From Lysinibacillus sp. OF-1 (GTDB taxonomy: Bacteria > Bacillota > Bacilli > Bacillales_A > Planococcaceae): DNA of 64,000 nucleotides. The position numbers and the translations under genes were made by a program. The DNA lies in contig NZ_CP102798.1 of the NCBI RefSeq assembly GCF_028356935.1, positions 2,542,001 through 2,606,000 on the forward strand, written 5' to 3'. Position 1 is the stretch's first letter. The number at the start of each line of letters is the position of its first letter. Below the pieces are notes generated by a model. That model ran no database searches, was not told the DNA's origin, and was given only the letters and a program-made list of their open reading frames with translations. Shown piece by piece: positions 52,988 to 62,700 of this stretch.

Positions 52988-54726
52988 GAGGCACCCCCTT
53001 CTAGCTGCTGACGGTCAAATTGCTCTTTATACCATCCTTGTTGCGAAAGAAGTTCCTCATGTGTTCCCTGCTCTACGATTTGTCCATCATCCAACACGAT
53101 GATAACATCCGCATGCTGAATACCAGATAGGCGATGCGTAGTAATAATCGTCGTTTTCCCATGACGTTCACGCTGAATATTTTCAATAATTCTTGCCTCT
53201 GTCTTGGCATCGACAGCCGAAAGCGAATCATCAAGCATTAAAATTTCAGGATCTTTAATCAGTGCACGAGCAATAGATACACGTTGTTTTTGACCGCCTG
53301 AAAGAGATACACCTTTTTCCCCAACAAGTGTTTCAAGGCCCATTGGTAAATTTTCTAAATCTTTTTCAAAATATGCGGCACGAATCGCCTGCTGTAATTC
53401 AGCTTGTGTCGCATCTTCTTTCCCAAATAATATATTTTCACGAATAGTACGTGAGAATAGCACATGATCTTGCGGCACATAGCCTATCCAATCAAGAATC
53501 TGCTCCTTGGTTTGAGAGGTGATGTCGATACCGTCAATGGAAAGCTGCCCCTGTCCGATTGGATACTCTCGCAATAATTGGCGAAGGAAGGTTGTTTTTC
53601 CCGCACCCGTCTTGCCGACAATGCCCAGCGTTTGACCTTTTTTCAGGGCAAGTGAAATTTGCTGTAAGTTTTTCACCTGACTCATTGGATATTGGAATGT
53701 TAAAGCATCAAAACCAATTGCATTAGGTGTCGCAATCATTTGTGGATTCGGAATATTTTGAACATCCGCATCATAGTTCAATGTTTCCTGCACACGATCC
53801 AGTGAGGCATTCCCTTGCTGCATAACATTGATGAGCTCTCCAATCGCAAAGATTGGCCAAACCGCTAATCCTAAATACACATTAAATGTGACCAGTTGCC
53901 CAACCGTCATTGCCTCTATCGCCACTAAATGAGCCCCGTAACCGAGTGCTACAACATAGCTAATACCTGTTCCGACTTTCGTAATCGGGCCGAATAATGC
54001 ATTAATTTTAGCTGTATGAATATTTTTGGCATACACAATCTCACTCATATCCGCAAAATTAGCCTCATCCTTTTTTTCCTGCACATAGGCGCGCACCACT
54101 CGAACTCCAGCAACAGATTCCAGTACACTATCGTTCAGCTCACCAAAAGCGTCTTGAGCCTTCATATAGCGTTCATGAACAATTTTACCTAAATATTGTA
54201 TGAGGATGGCCATAATAGGAACTGGTAACATCGCAAAAAATGTGAGCTTCCATGAAATCATATAGCCCATCGCAAAAATGATAAAGCCCATATAAATCGT
54301 TGAATCAATCAACGTCATAATGCCAAAACCAGCTGTCATGGATACGGCATTTAAGTCATTTGTTGCTCGTGCCATTAAATCCCCTGTACGGTTTTTCTCA
54401 TAAAACGTTGGGGTCATGCGTAAAAAATGCTGCATTAAATTTCGACGTAATATTTTCTCAAGGTTTATAGCTCCTTCAAATAGTCGGAATTGCCACACAA
54501 AATTTAATAGATAGCCCCCAATAATAATCCCAATAAAAATGAATACATATTTTGTTAAAATAGCTGGTGTCATTTCTCCTGCAGTCAATAAATCGATAAT
54601 GGAGCCTAATAAATATGGAGGAATGACCTCTAATCCACTGGCAATCATGAGTACCACAATGGCAACCGTATATTGCTTCCAGTATTTTTTAAAGAACCAG
54701 CCTAATTTACTTAACACATCAAACAT
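52984..54726 (-). CDS. ABC exporter subunit, BmrC/YheI-like
   Basis: A 580-aa half-transporter with six membrane segments and an ATPase domain (about 340-575). Walker A is GKTGAGKTT and the signature SLSGGQKQR is intact, but Walker B ends LMLDDSLSA: the catalytic Glu is Asp, the known mark of the inactive site in BmrC-like subunits. The two subunits thus form one proper ATP site. The gene is first of the operon and lies behind two small frames and an attenuator. Confidence 0.88.
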   Translation of the reverse strand: MFDVLSKLGWFFKKYWKQYTVAIVVLMIASGLEVIPPYLLGSIIDLLTAGEMTPAILTKYVFIFIGIIIGGYLLNFVWQFRLFEGAINLEKILRRNLMQHFLRMTPTFYEKNRTGDLMARATNDLNAVSMTAGFGIMTLIDSTIYMGFIIFAMGYMISWKLTFFAMLPVPIMAILIQYLGKIVHERYMKAQDAFGELNDSVLESVAGVRVVRAYVQEKKDEANFADMSEIVYAKNIHTAKINALFGPITKVGTGISYVVALGYGAHLVAIEAMTVGQLVTFNVYLGLAVWPIFAIGELINVMQQGNASLDRVQETLNYDADVQNIPNPQMIATPNAIGFDALTFQYPMSQVKNLQQISLALKKGQTLGIVGKTGAGKTTFLRQLLREYPIGQGQLSIDGIDITSQTKEQILDWIGYVPQDHVLFSRTIRENILFGKEDATQAELQQAIRAAYFEKDLENLPMGLETLVGEKGVSLSGGQKQRVSIARALIKDPEILMLDDSLSAVDAKTEARIIENIQRERHGKTTIITTHRLSGIQHADVIIVLDDGQIVEQGTHEELLSQQGWYKEQFDRQQLEGGAS

Positions 54727-54764
54727 ACATTATAACCTTCTTTCTTCCGTGCTGTTGTGGATGA

Positions 54765-54821
54765 CTACCCACTTTCTAGAAATTCCTTTTTGAAAATCAT
54801 TCGTTGTACTGTGTTTCTCAT
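54765..54821 (-). CDS. Small upstream frame, 18 aa, before the exporter
   Basis: ATG at 54821 nine bases after AAAAGGGAG encodes MRNTVQRMIFKKEFLESG. It ends 38 bp before the exporter gene, between the attenuator and the exporter. It may be a second leader peptide. Confidence 0.4.
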   Translation of the reverse strand: MRNTVQRMIFKKEFLESG

Positions 54822-54865
54822 ATACATACACTCCCTTTTAGTATTCACTACAACCTTTTTGGCAC

Positions 54866-54901
54866 GAAAAAAGACACATACCCTAAAAAGAGCATGTGTC
54901 T
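54866..54901 (-). terminator. Attenuator terminator in the exporter leader
   Basis: AGACACAT (54872-54879) with ATGTGTCT (54894-54901), followed by six T on the minus strand. An overlapping AAGAG/CTCTT hairpin (54888-54904) uses the same bases, so the two structures exclude each other. Confidence 0.7.
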
Positions 54902-54954
54902 CTTATAAAAGGCAGGATTGAACCCATACCTTTTTATGCAATCTTAAATAAGCG

Positions 54955-55011
54955 TTAGGCATGGACAATGTATGTAACTGTAATTGAATTTGATACTGAT
55001 AAAATTAACAT
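54955..55011 (-). CDS. Leader peptide, 18 aa (BmrB-like)
   Basis: ATG at 55011, eight bases after GGGAGG, encodes MLILSVSNSITVTYIVHA then stop; another ATG at 55017 is in frame. It is the first frame after the promoter and lies just before the attenuator, the same layout as the bmrB leader that controls bmrCD by ribosome stalling in B. subtilis. The peptide itself is not similar to BmrB as far as I can tell. Confidence 0.55.
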   Translation of the reverse strand: MLILSVSNSITVTYIVHA

Positions 55012-55038
55012 TGCCATGCCCTCCCTTGGTTTATTTGT

Positions 55039-55082
55039 TATAGTGTTCTTGAAGATTATCACACTATAGAAATATTTGTCAA
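55039..55082 (-). promoter_or_regulatory. Promoter and operator of the exporter operon
   Basis: Minus strand TTGACA (55077-55082), 16-bp spacer, GATAAT (55055-55060) preceded by TGT (extended -10). Perfect inverted repeat TATAGTGT (55039-55046) / ACACTATA (55061-55068) brackets the -10, a likely repressor site. Confidence 0.65.
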
Positions 55083-55445
55083 CTATCACCCTGTTATTTT
55101 TTTATCATTTTCAGGAAATAGTTAGTGCTTTAAAGCGTTGAATTATTGAAAAGAACCAAAAGGAAAGCATAGGCATAAGTGGTTGATTGACTTTAACATT
55201 ACAGTAAATGTTAAGTCGCTTATATTGACCAAAAGGATGAAATGAACAAAAAGGGTAAAGAGAAAGAAAGCTCCTTCACAAGATTCAAGCACTCAAGGCT
55301 CGTTTCTTTAACAAAGCTATTGATCATAACAAAATGATTATTACACAAAATCATTTTATAGGAAGGCTAACAGAAGAAATATTTCTAAAATTTTCATCTC
55401 ATGATACACTTTCAATATAGTCATTTTTAGTAAGGGGTCTTTACG
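55083..55445. other. Intergenic region with a dyad and a short frame
   Basis: A dyad GACTTTAACATT / AAATGTTAAGTC (55189-55217) starts at a TTGACT box, like MerR-type promoters with long spacers. A 31-codon frame (55242-55337) with AAAGG before ATG follows, basic and unrecognised; a second frame to 55422 is open. Both may be relics. Confidence 0.4.
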
Positions 55446-55808
55446 TTGAAGACATTTTTAGTAGTTGGGATCGGCGGATTTTTTGGCGCAATCAGTCGAT
55501 ATGGTCTTAATCTGATTTGGCCAAGCACGAACGGTTTCCCTTATACAACACTTTGTATAAATATAGTTGGATGCTTTTGCTTAGCATGGCTTTTCACCAC
55601 TTTTATAAAACGCACACCGATTGTAGTAGGACTTGGGACTGGCTTTTGTGGTGCTTTTACTACTTTTTCGACATTTTCCTTAGAGACACTGCTACTCCTT
55701 GAAAATAATGAGTGGCTACAGGCTGTACTTTATGTTGTCGTAAGTGTTTTAGGAGGACTAGCAGGTGCATGGCTGGGGATACGACTTGCAAGGGGGCGCA
55801 TGGTATGA
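55446..55808 (+). CDS. crcB: Fluoride channel FluC/CrcB, subunit 1
   Basis: A 120-aa protein with four membrane helices, of the FluC fluoride exporter family. GGFFGAISRYGL at the N-terminus, NIVGCFCLAWL (the Asn lining the pore) and GFCGAFTTFSTFSLET (the Phe box and Na+ site) are all present. TTG start at 55446 after TAAGGGG. It overlaps a second crcB gene, so the channel is probably a heterodimer. No fluoride riboswitch is visible upstream. Confidence 0.9.
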   Translation: MKTFLVVGIGGFFGAISRYGLNLIWPSTNGFPYTTLCINIVGCFCLAWLFTTFIKRTPIVVGLGTGFCGAFTTFSTFSLETLLLLENNEWLQAVLYVVVSVLGGLAGAWLGIRLARGRMV

Positions 55809-56134
55809 TTTTGGTCGGGATTGGGGGAATTTTTGGCGCTTTGTCAAGATTCTATTTAGGAAAATTACTTGTACATCCATATCCATGGGCAACTTTTATC
55901 ATTAATTGTACAGGCTCCTTTGCACTTGGTTTTTTATTCGCCCTGCATGTCGGTGACTGGTTGTGGCAATTGATAGGCATAGGCTTTTTAGGAGCCTACA
56001 CGACATTCTCTACGTTTGGGTTTGAAACACTACAGCTTATAGAGCAACAAAAATGGAGACAAGCCATTAGCTATATTGCCAGTACCTTGCTAGTTGGAAT
56101 TCTATTTGCTGCTATCGGTTATCTTGTTGTGTAA
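55805..56134 (+). CDS. crcB: Fluoride channel FluC/CrcB, subunit 2
   Basis: A 109-aa four-helix membrane protein, partner of the previous gene. Motifs GGIFGALSRFYLG, INCTGSFALGFL and GFLGAYTTFSTFGFET repeat the family pattern. ATG at 55805 overlaps the stop of the first subunit (ATGA) and follows AAGGGGG. The frame is open upstream to 55712, but that part overlaps subunit 1 and is not used. Paired FluC genes in Gram-positive bacteria export fluoride as heterodimers. Confidence 0.9.
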   Translation: MILVGIGGIFGALSRFYLGKLLVHPYPWATFIINCTGSFALGFLFALHVGDWLWQLIGIGFLGAYTTFSTFGFETLQLIEQQKWRQAISYIASTLLVGILFAAIGYLVV

Positions 56135-56148
56135 AGAGGTGATATGTA

Positions 56149-56496
56149 TTGACACAACCATCAAATGAGCAACTCCAAGAACTTGAAGCTGAAATAGAAC
56201 AAACACTCTATTCACTTATTGAGCTAGAATTAGAAGAAAATTATGCCGCAATGAATACACAATTTGCCTATTTACTAGCAAAGATTCAGGCAGCACGGCT
56301 AATTGATTACAAGCTGGATGTTCTCGTAGAACCTCAAGCTTATACAACGGAAACTTGTATTCTGCTACAAAGCTTAATTGAGGCCAAGACGAGGACAAAT
56401 AAAAGGCATAGATTATTAACACACCGTATGATTTTAAAAATATGGTTACGTAAAAATCAACGATTCATGAGGGAATTTTTACCTCAAATGTTTTAG
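56149..56496 (+). CDS. Hypothetical protein, 115 aa
   Basis: TTG start at 56149 after GAGGTGAT. A helical, soluble protein with an acidic N-terminal coiled-coil-like region (LQELEAEIEQTLYSLIELELEEN) and a basic C-terminus (HRMILKIWLRKNQRFMREFL). No family recognised. It lies 14 bp after the second crcB gene, so it is in the fluC operon, and ends at a terminator. Confidence 0.6.
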   Translation: MTQPSNEQLQELEAEIEQTLYSLIELELEENYAAMNTQFAYLLAKIQAARLIDYKLDVLVEPQAYTTETCILLQSLIEAKTRTNKRHRLLTHRMILKIWLRKNQRFMREFLPQMF

Positions 56497-56530
56497 GCGC
56501 CTTCTAGTTTTATAAGGGCGCCTCTTTTAA
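56495..56530 (+). terminator. Terminator of the fluC operon
   Basis: AGGCGCC (56495-56501) with GGCGCCT (56517-56523), then CTTTTAA. Confidence 0.75.
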
Positions 56531-56710
56531 ATGTATACGTTCTTTTCCAAATAAAGTTGTCTGTTGTAAAATATCTAAATTAATATAGATGTTTTTCCTT
56601 CTATCATCATGGGCAGTTTTGGTTGACGGGATATACCTCAAGGCTCGCCCCATCGCATGCTGTTGCCCTTAACCTACTGAAAATAGGAAGTCCCTACTAC
56701 TTTCAGCAGA

Positions 56711-56760
56711 AAAGGAAAAAGTTCGATTTGGAAAACGAATCGTTCTCCAATCGAACTTTT
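56711..56760 (-). terminator. Terminator of the NRPS operon
   Basis: AAAAGTTCGATT (56717-56728) with AATCGAACTTTT (56749-56760); the minus strand goes on with a T-rich run. The remaining 56531-56823 stretch has no gene that I can support. Confidence 0.75.
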
Positions 56761-56823
56761 AAGGGCTTTAAGAACAACCTTTTTTTATGTTGAGGTTCTA
56801 TAATTTAAAGTCGTTATTAACTG

Positions 56824-57579
56824 CTATTTTTTTATAGCTTCATACGTAAATACCTCTGAACCATTTGTTGGATATTTATTATACTCATAATCCGCAGAAA
56901 TCGTAACATCTTTAAATCCAATATCTTGTAAAATTGCTCGAAACTCTTCTACTCCATACCACTTTAATGGGAAAACTTCTAACTCAGTGTCAATTAGTTT
57001 CGTATTTTGCCATTTCTGATATTTATTGTGAGTAATAGTAAATTGATTAATGTAGTCCACATCTACCAATACTTCTTCCAACGTTATAGAGTCACCGTCT
57101 TGATTTTTTAATATTCTAGTTGAAACATAACCCTTCTCAAACGACTCAGGAAGAAAAGTATCTACTATTAAGCGGCCTCCATCCTCTAGGTGATCATAAA
57201 AACACTTTAAGGCTTTTAAAGAATCTTCTCTTTGATGCAATAATAGGAACGAGCCAGTCGGAATAATAATCGCCTCATATTTTTGTTCCAAAGAAAAATT
57301 GCACATATTTAATGAATATAGATTTGGTGAAAGCTCTCTTTCTGCACAATTTTTTTTGCATAATCGTAACATGTCATCAGAAAGGTCAAAACCTTCAATA
57401 TTTAGCCCTTTATGCAATAGAGGTATTAAGATACGTCCATTACCAACGGCAGGCTCTAATATCTTTCCCTTAACGCCTTCTAACCTTTCTGAATAATACT
57501 CTACATCGCCAAATGTTTTACCAATATATTTATCTATATCATATAATTCTGTAGATAAACTACCATAAAAACTTACCAT
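56824..57579 (-). CDS. Class I SAM-dependent methyltransferase (NRPS operon)
   Basis: A 251-aa class I methyltransferase. SAM-binding motif I is ILEPAVGNGRILIPLL (about residues 43-58), motif II IEGFDLSDDML, and the C-terminal part is a mixed fold. FYGSLSTELYD at the start is common in this subgroup. ATG at 57579 follows TAGGAG; it lies 14 bp after kamA. It is the last gene of the NRPS operon and may N-methylate a peptide or beta-lysine; the acceptor is unknown. Confidence 0.85.
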   Translation of the reverse strand: MVSFYGSLSTELYDIDKYIGKTFGDVEYYSERLEGVKGKILEPAVGNGRILIPLLHKGLNIEGFDLSDDMLRLCKKNCAERELSPNLYSLNMCNFSLEQKYEAIIIPTGSFLLLHQREDSLKALKCFYDHLEDGGRLIVDTFLPESFEKGYVSTRILKNQDGDSITLEEVLVDVDYINQFTITHNKYQKWQNTKLIDTELEVFPLKWYGVEEFRAILQDIGFKDVTISADYEYNKYPTNGSEVFTYEAIKK

Positions 57580-57593
57580 CTCTAGTCTCCTAT

Positions 57594-58982
57594 CTAGCAT
57601 TTATTTATTTTCTGTGCTTGTACTATTTTCTTTTGTTTTAAAAGATCTCTATTTTCTCTTTTATCCTTTAATGTCTCCGCCCCCTCTTCTTTATATCTTT
57701 CTCTTAATTTATATCGCGGAAGATTTGTAGGTACTAAGCTTTTCGAAGGTTCAGCCTCTAAAAGCTTTGAAACGCCTGTTGATTCGTATGATTTTAAATC
57801 ATACACTTCAGAGAAATAACTATCGGCTGTACCTGACTCATAGTGCTTTATCTCTGGATAAGAAGAAATAACGCCTTCATAATTTCTTAAAACGACTTTC
57901 TCAGGACTGTGAGAAAGTATATAATTTGGCTGTAAAGCTATCTTCCCACCTCCGTTTGGTGCGTCTACTACGAATGTTGGTACAGCATAACCAGAAGTAT
58001 GTCCTCTTAAAGATTCAATTATTTCCAATCCTTTAGAAATAGGCGCTCTAAAATGGCTAATCCCTTCAGACAGATCACACTGATAAATATAGTATGGTCT
58101 AACCCGGATTTTAACTAAATCATGTACTAATTTTTTCATTATTGGCACGCTATCATTTATGCCTGTCAGAATAACAGATTGATTCCCAACTGGAACCCCC
58201 GCATTGACCAATTTCTCACAGGCTTCTTTCGCTTCATCGGTTAATTCTATCGATGTATTGAAGTGTGTATTTAGCCATACAGGATGATATTTCTTTAAAA
58301 TCGTACACAAATCATCCGTTATTCTTTGAGGAAATACTACTGGTGCTCTAGTACCAATTCGAATGATTTCAACATGCGGTATGTCTCTTAAACTGCTTAA
58401 AATATATTCGAGAATTTTGTCATTAATTAATAAGGCATCTCCGCCCGATAATAAAACATCTCTGACTTCTTTATTATTCCTAATATAATCAATAGCTCTA
58501 TCAAGCTGCTTTTTAGGTACTGCCATCCCCACCTGTCCAGAAAACCTTCTTCTTGTACAATATCTACAATACATGGAGCATTGATTGGTTACCAAGAACA
58601 ATACTCTATCAGGATACCTATGAGTTATACCTGGTACAGGAGAATCTTCATCTTCATCCAACGGATCTTCTAGATCATAGTGACTCTTCATAATTTCAGC
58701 AGATAATGGAACAGATTGCATGCGTATTGGACATCGTACATCATCTGGATTCATTAAAGATGCATAATAAGGAGTTATATTCAAAGGTATTGTTTGTAGA
58801 GAAATTTTCACTCCTTCTTCTTCTTCAGCAGTTAAGTTTACAACTTTCTTTAAATCATCTAACGTTTTAATAGTGTTCGTTAATTGCCAATGCCAGTCAT
58901 CCCATTGCTCTTGGGTAATATCTTTCCAAAGTTCAATTTCCCTATAATGTCTTCTTTCACCTGGTTTAAGTTTAGTCTGCAT
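57594..58982 (-). CDS. kamA: L-lysine 2,3-aminomutase
   Basis: A 462-aa radical-SAM, PLP enzyme that turns L-lysine into L-beta-lysine. The [4Fe-4S] motif CSMYCRYC (Cys135, 139, 142) is followed by TRRRF; the PLP Lys is Lys347 in DAPNGGGK. Asp303 (QCDLSEG) and Asp340 (VVDAPNGGGK) correspond to the two Asp that hold the lysine side-chain amine in the Clostridium enzyme, so lysine, not glutamate, is the likely substrate. It overlaps the thioesterase gene by 11 bp and so belongs to the NRPS operon. Confidence 0.92.
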   Translation of the reverse strand: MQTKLKPGERRHYREIELWKDITQEQWDDWHWQLTNTIKTLDDLKKVVNLTAEEEEGVKISLQTIPLNITPYYASLMNPDDVRCPIRMQSVPLSAEIMKSHYDLEDPLDEDEDSPVPGITHRYPDRVLFLVTNQCSMYCRYCTRRRFSGQVGMAVPKKQLDRAIDYIRNNKEVRDVLLSGGDALLINDKILEYILSSLRDIPHVEIIRIGTRAPVVFPQRITDDLCTILKKYHPVWLNTHFNTSIELTDEAKEACEKLVNAGVPVGNQSVILTGINDSVPIMKKLVHDLVKIRVRPYYIYQCDLSEGISHFRAPISKGLEIIESLRGHTSGYAVPTFVVDAPNGGGKIALQPNYILSHSPEKVVLRNYEGVISSYPEIKHYESGTADSYFSEVYDLKSYESTGVSKLLEAEPSKSLVPTNLPRYKLRERYKEEGAETLKDKRENRDLLKQKKIVQAQKINKC

Positions 58983-59766
58983 GAATCACCTCTCCTTTGA
59001 TGTTGGTATAAATAGTCATGAGTTCCTTTGTCAATTCTTTCGCAGGCTCCTCATTCTCACTTAAGTAAAAATGACCACCATTAAAATACTTACACTTATA
59101 GTCATTGAGCGTCATTTTCTCCCATAGCTTCACTTCCTCATCAGGAACTGCTGAATCTTGTGCACCTAGCCAAAGTTCCATTGGATAGTTGATAAATGCT
59201 TTGTCATCGAATTTAAATGTATCAAGTAAATGAAAATCTCTGCCTGTAACATCAACGATTGAATTAAACAGCTTCGAGTCAGACTCAAGCTCATTTGGCA
59301 CTCCACCTAGCCTTCTAATATCTGCTATGACACTTTCCCTCGTTCGCCTCGTAAACGGAGCTTCAGGATGCGTCGCATTATTAGATACAGTTATAGGGGA
59401 CCTAGCAGCTGAAATGATTAATTTTTGAATATATTGACTTTTATCATCCAGTAAACTTGATAAAGCATAGACAAATAGTCCACCTAAACTATGACCAAAT
59501 AAAACGGCTGGGCGATCAATATAATGAAATACTGTTTTAAAAAGATATTCTTTTGCCTCACAAAATGTTGATAGAAACGGTAAATCATTAGTCATTCCTC
59601 TACCAGGTAATTCGAACAAACATACTTCTATATCTTCAGATAAATCTCTCACTAAAGGAACCATCGAAAGTGCCGAACCTCCAGCATGATGAAAACATAG
59701 CAATTTTAATTTTGCATGTGGATTTGGGTTATATACTAGATATCCTTTTTCTTGTTTCATCTTCAC
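58972..59766 (-). CDS. Type II thioesterase (NRPS editing enzyme)
   Basis: A 264-aa alpha/beta hydrolase of the GrsT/SrfD type, which removes wrong acyl groups from carrier proteins. The N-terminal LLCFHHAGGSAL motif, Ser93 in GHSLGG, Asp204 and His232 in GGHFYLSE form the triad. GTG start at 59766 overlaps the NRPS stop (GTGA). No integrated thioesterase is seen in the downstream NRPS, so this enzyme or another protein may release the product. Confidence 0.9.
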   Translation of the reverse strand: MKMKQEKGYLVYNPNPHAKLKLLCFHHAGGSALSMVPLVRDLSEDIEVCLFELPGRGMTNDLPFLSTFCEAKEYLFKTVFHYIDRPAVLFGHSLGGLFVYALSSLLDDKSQYIQKLIISAARSPITVSNNATHPEAPFTRRTRESVIADIRRLGGVPNELESDSKLFNSIVDVTGRDFHLLDTFKFDDKAFINYPMELWLGAQDSAVPDEEVKLWEKMTLNDYKCKYFNGGHFYLSENEEPAKELTKELMTIYTNIKGEVIHAD

Positions 59767-62700
59767 AATCTATGACCACCTATTATTTTCATAGCTTCCT
59801 CCACTGAAAGCTCGCCTTGTTTCACTTTTTCAAGTACTTCAATTTTGCTGTAAGATGGAACAGTACTTTCTTGGATAGGCACAGCTTCTTTTCTAGCCGT
59901 AATTTCTTCTACAAACCGATTAATCGTTGGATATCTGAAAAGATCACCAACTACAAACTCATACGAAGGCAACACTTTTCTAAGTAAGTTATATAATTTC
60001 AGTACAATTAAAGAATGGCCACCTTGATCGAATAGGCTACGATTCAACTGTACCTTTTTTCCTAAAACTACTTCCCATGTCTCTCTTACAATATCAACCA
60101 TATCTCCTGACATTGAGATAGTCGATGTATCGGTTAACTGATTAAGTAATTCTTCAGCTTGTTTCCTTAGCAAAACTCTATCAATCTTGCCATTCGTATT
60201 GCGGGGTAGCCTTTCTAAAGGAACAATAATATTCGGAATAGCGAAATCCGGAAGTATCTTAGAGATACTACTATTAATGGTCTCAATACTTTGGTCTGTT
60301 CCACTTATAAAGGCAATTAAAGTATTTTCACCGTTATTACTTGGAAGACAGATAACAAAACATTCCATACCTGGTTGAAGGGATAATAACGCGTTCTCTA
60401 CTTCTCCTAATTCTAATCGATAGCCTCGAATTTTTACTTGCTGATCACTGCGCCCATAAAATTCAATCACTCCATTAGCGTTCAACCTAACTAAATCACC
60501 AGTCCGGAAGTAGTTAACATCATTCAGAGTATAACTATTTGAGGTAACTAAACCCTCCTCGGTTACATAGCCTTTTGTTACTTGTTTCCCTCCAATGTGT
60601 AGTTCACCTATCATGCCAGGGGCTACCGAATTACCTGATTTATCAACAATTCTCACCATTGTTCCTGGTAATGGTTTACCTATTGGACAAAGTCCGGATT
60701 TAGAACTGTCATGATTGTTATTACACGTATAAACTAGAGACTCAATTGTACATTCACTTAGACCATAACCATTGTAAAAATTGACGCCGTCCCAAAGCAT
60801 GTCACATATTTCATTCTTTTCTTCAAGTCTGAACGTATCAGCACCTACCACTATCGTTTTTAAATCTTTTAAGATAATATTTACCTCATTTAAATAGTGA
60901 ATAAATTCCCTTACTAAAACAGGTGTTGACTCCAAAAACGAAATTTTATATTTAGCTGCCATTTCTGCTAAATATGCCATATCAATTTTTTTATCTTCCT
61001 CGCAAACGAACAAGCAGCCATTCGTTGACCATGCCTTCAGCAAATCACCTAAAAAAACATCGGATGTCCAACTCCCTAGTTGAAGAACATGTTGTTCACT
61101 AGAAAGGTCATAAAATTGTTTCCAGCTTTGGATTAGTTGTGACAACCCTTCTGTTTTTAATGAAACGATTTTAGGTTCCCCTGTACTACCAGAAGTAGAA
61201 ATATAATATGCCACATCTTCCGATTTAAATCTGTAAGCCTCGCTTATCATTTCTTTTTCATCCATACTACGTTCAATAATGGTTGGAATGTTATCTAGGA
61301 ATAATGATGTTTTTGGCTGCAATATGTCTAATGTACGTTTAGTTCTTGCTTCAGGTATACTCGTATCAATAGCACACCATGCCGCACCTATTGTCCAAGC
61401 AGCAAAAATACCGATTGCTGTTTCAATACTTTTCTTTCCTACCAGTGCAACTGTATCCCCGCTCTGTACTCCTTCTTCGAGCAGTTGATTTGCCACAATA
61501 TTGCTATATCTTTTCACATCACGATAACTTAAATTTCTTTGACCATCTGAAATGGCTAAGGAATCATCCCTATGGTCTCCTAAAATGGATTGAATTGAAA
61601 AATTTTCAGACGTAGTAGAAAATTCTGTCGTCAAAACATTTTTTAAATATAGCTCTTCGCCTTGTGTTAAGTTAATATTTTGGACCAACATATTATTATA
61701 GTTATCTATATTTTCAAATATATACTCAAGTGAATCTAGAAGTCTTAGAAGCTCCGTTTTCTCATAACGTTGTTGATCCCAACCTAATCGTAAGCATATG
61801 GAGTCTTGCGTAATATCAAATGTTACCGATAATGGATCAGAGCTTGTTCCATATTGGTGAACCAAATCACCATTCTTTTTATTATTTAAAGTTCCCTTGA
61901 AATTTTGGAAAATAACAGAGGTTTTAAAGATTTCTGTATCTCCAGACACCCCACCAAACTGTAATAATTTAGAATACGGAACTCCGCTGTTTTCAGAAAC
62001 ATCTTGCAGATGATCCATTGTCTGTAGACATACTTCTTTTAATGTTAGTTCATCTTCTATATCTATTTTGACGGGTAATGTGTTTATAAGCATTCCATTC
62101 ATATCACTCGACTCTATTAATTGATATGGTCTTAATGCAAAAGTCGATCCTACGTATAGCTTATTCGTATGTTGATATCGATTGATTAACACGCCCCATA
62201 TTGTTAAAGCAATACTTGAAGTTGTAACTCTATTCTTTATGCTATAGGCATGAAGATTTTCTGCCGCTCTCTTGCTTAACTCTTTATCGATATACATGAA
62301 TAATGGCTTTTGAGTAATATGTTGTGACTTTTCTATAGCTAATGTTTCGGCTTCAGCTAAATCACTTAATACATTTCCCCAATATTTTTCCAGTCCTTTT
62401 TGATACATTGGATCACTAATATAATGTAAATAAGGTTCTATATCTGGACGAATGGCTAATGAAGTGACATCCTTATTTAACAGCTTAAAGAAATCTTCAA
62501 GTGTTTGAGCAATTGACCAACCATCCATAATGATATGATGATGCACCCATACTAATAAGTTTTTAGATGGTTTCCAATTTTGAATAAGATAAAATTGTTG
62601 CGTCTTATTCAGCATCGTTTGCTGTAGCCTACCAATCTCACTTTTAAACCAATTCTCTATATTCATAAATTCATCTTGAATCCTTAAATAATTAACCTCG

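Noticed and set aside
54904..54940. tRNA T-arm-like sequence GGGTTCAATCC in the exporter leader
   Set aside because: The flanking stem does not pair and no acceptor or anticodon arm is present; it belongs to a leader hairpin.
55380..55445. Fluoride riboswitch before crcB
   Set aside because: The conserved aptamer sequence could not be found; the leader is short and A/T-rich.
60900..61100. Idea that the second NRPS adenylation domain lacks Asp235
   Set aside because: A first alignment put Thr at that place, but the TSDVFLGDLL segment fits the DVxxG pattern of diamino-acid codes, so Asp235 is present.
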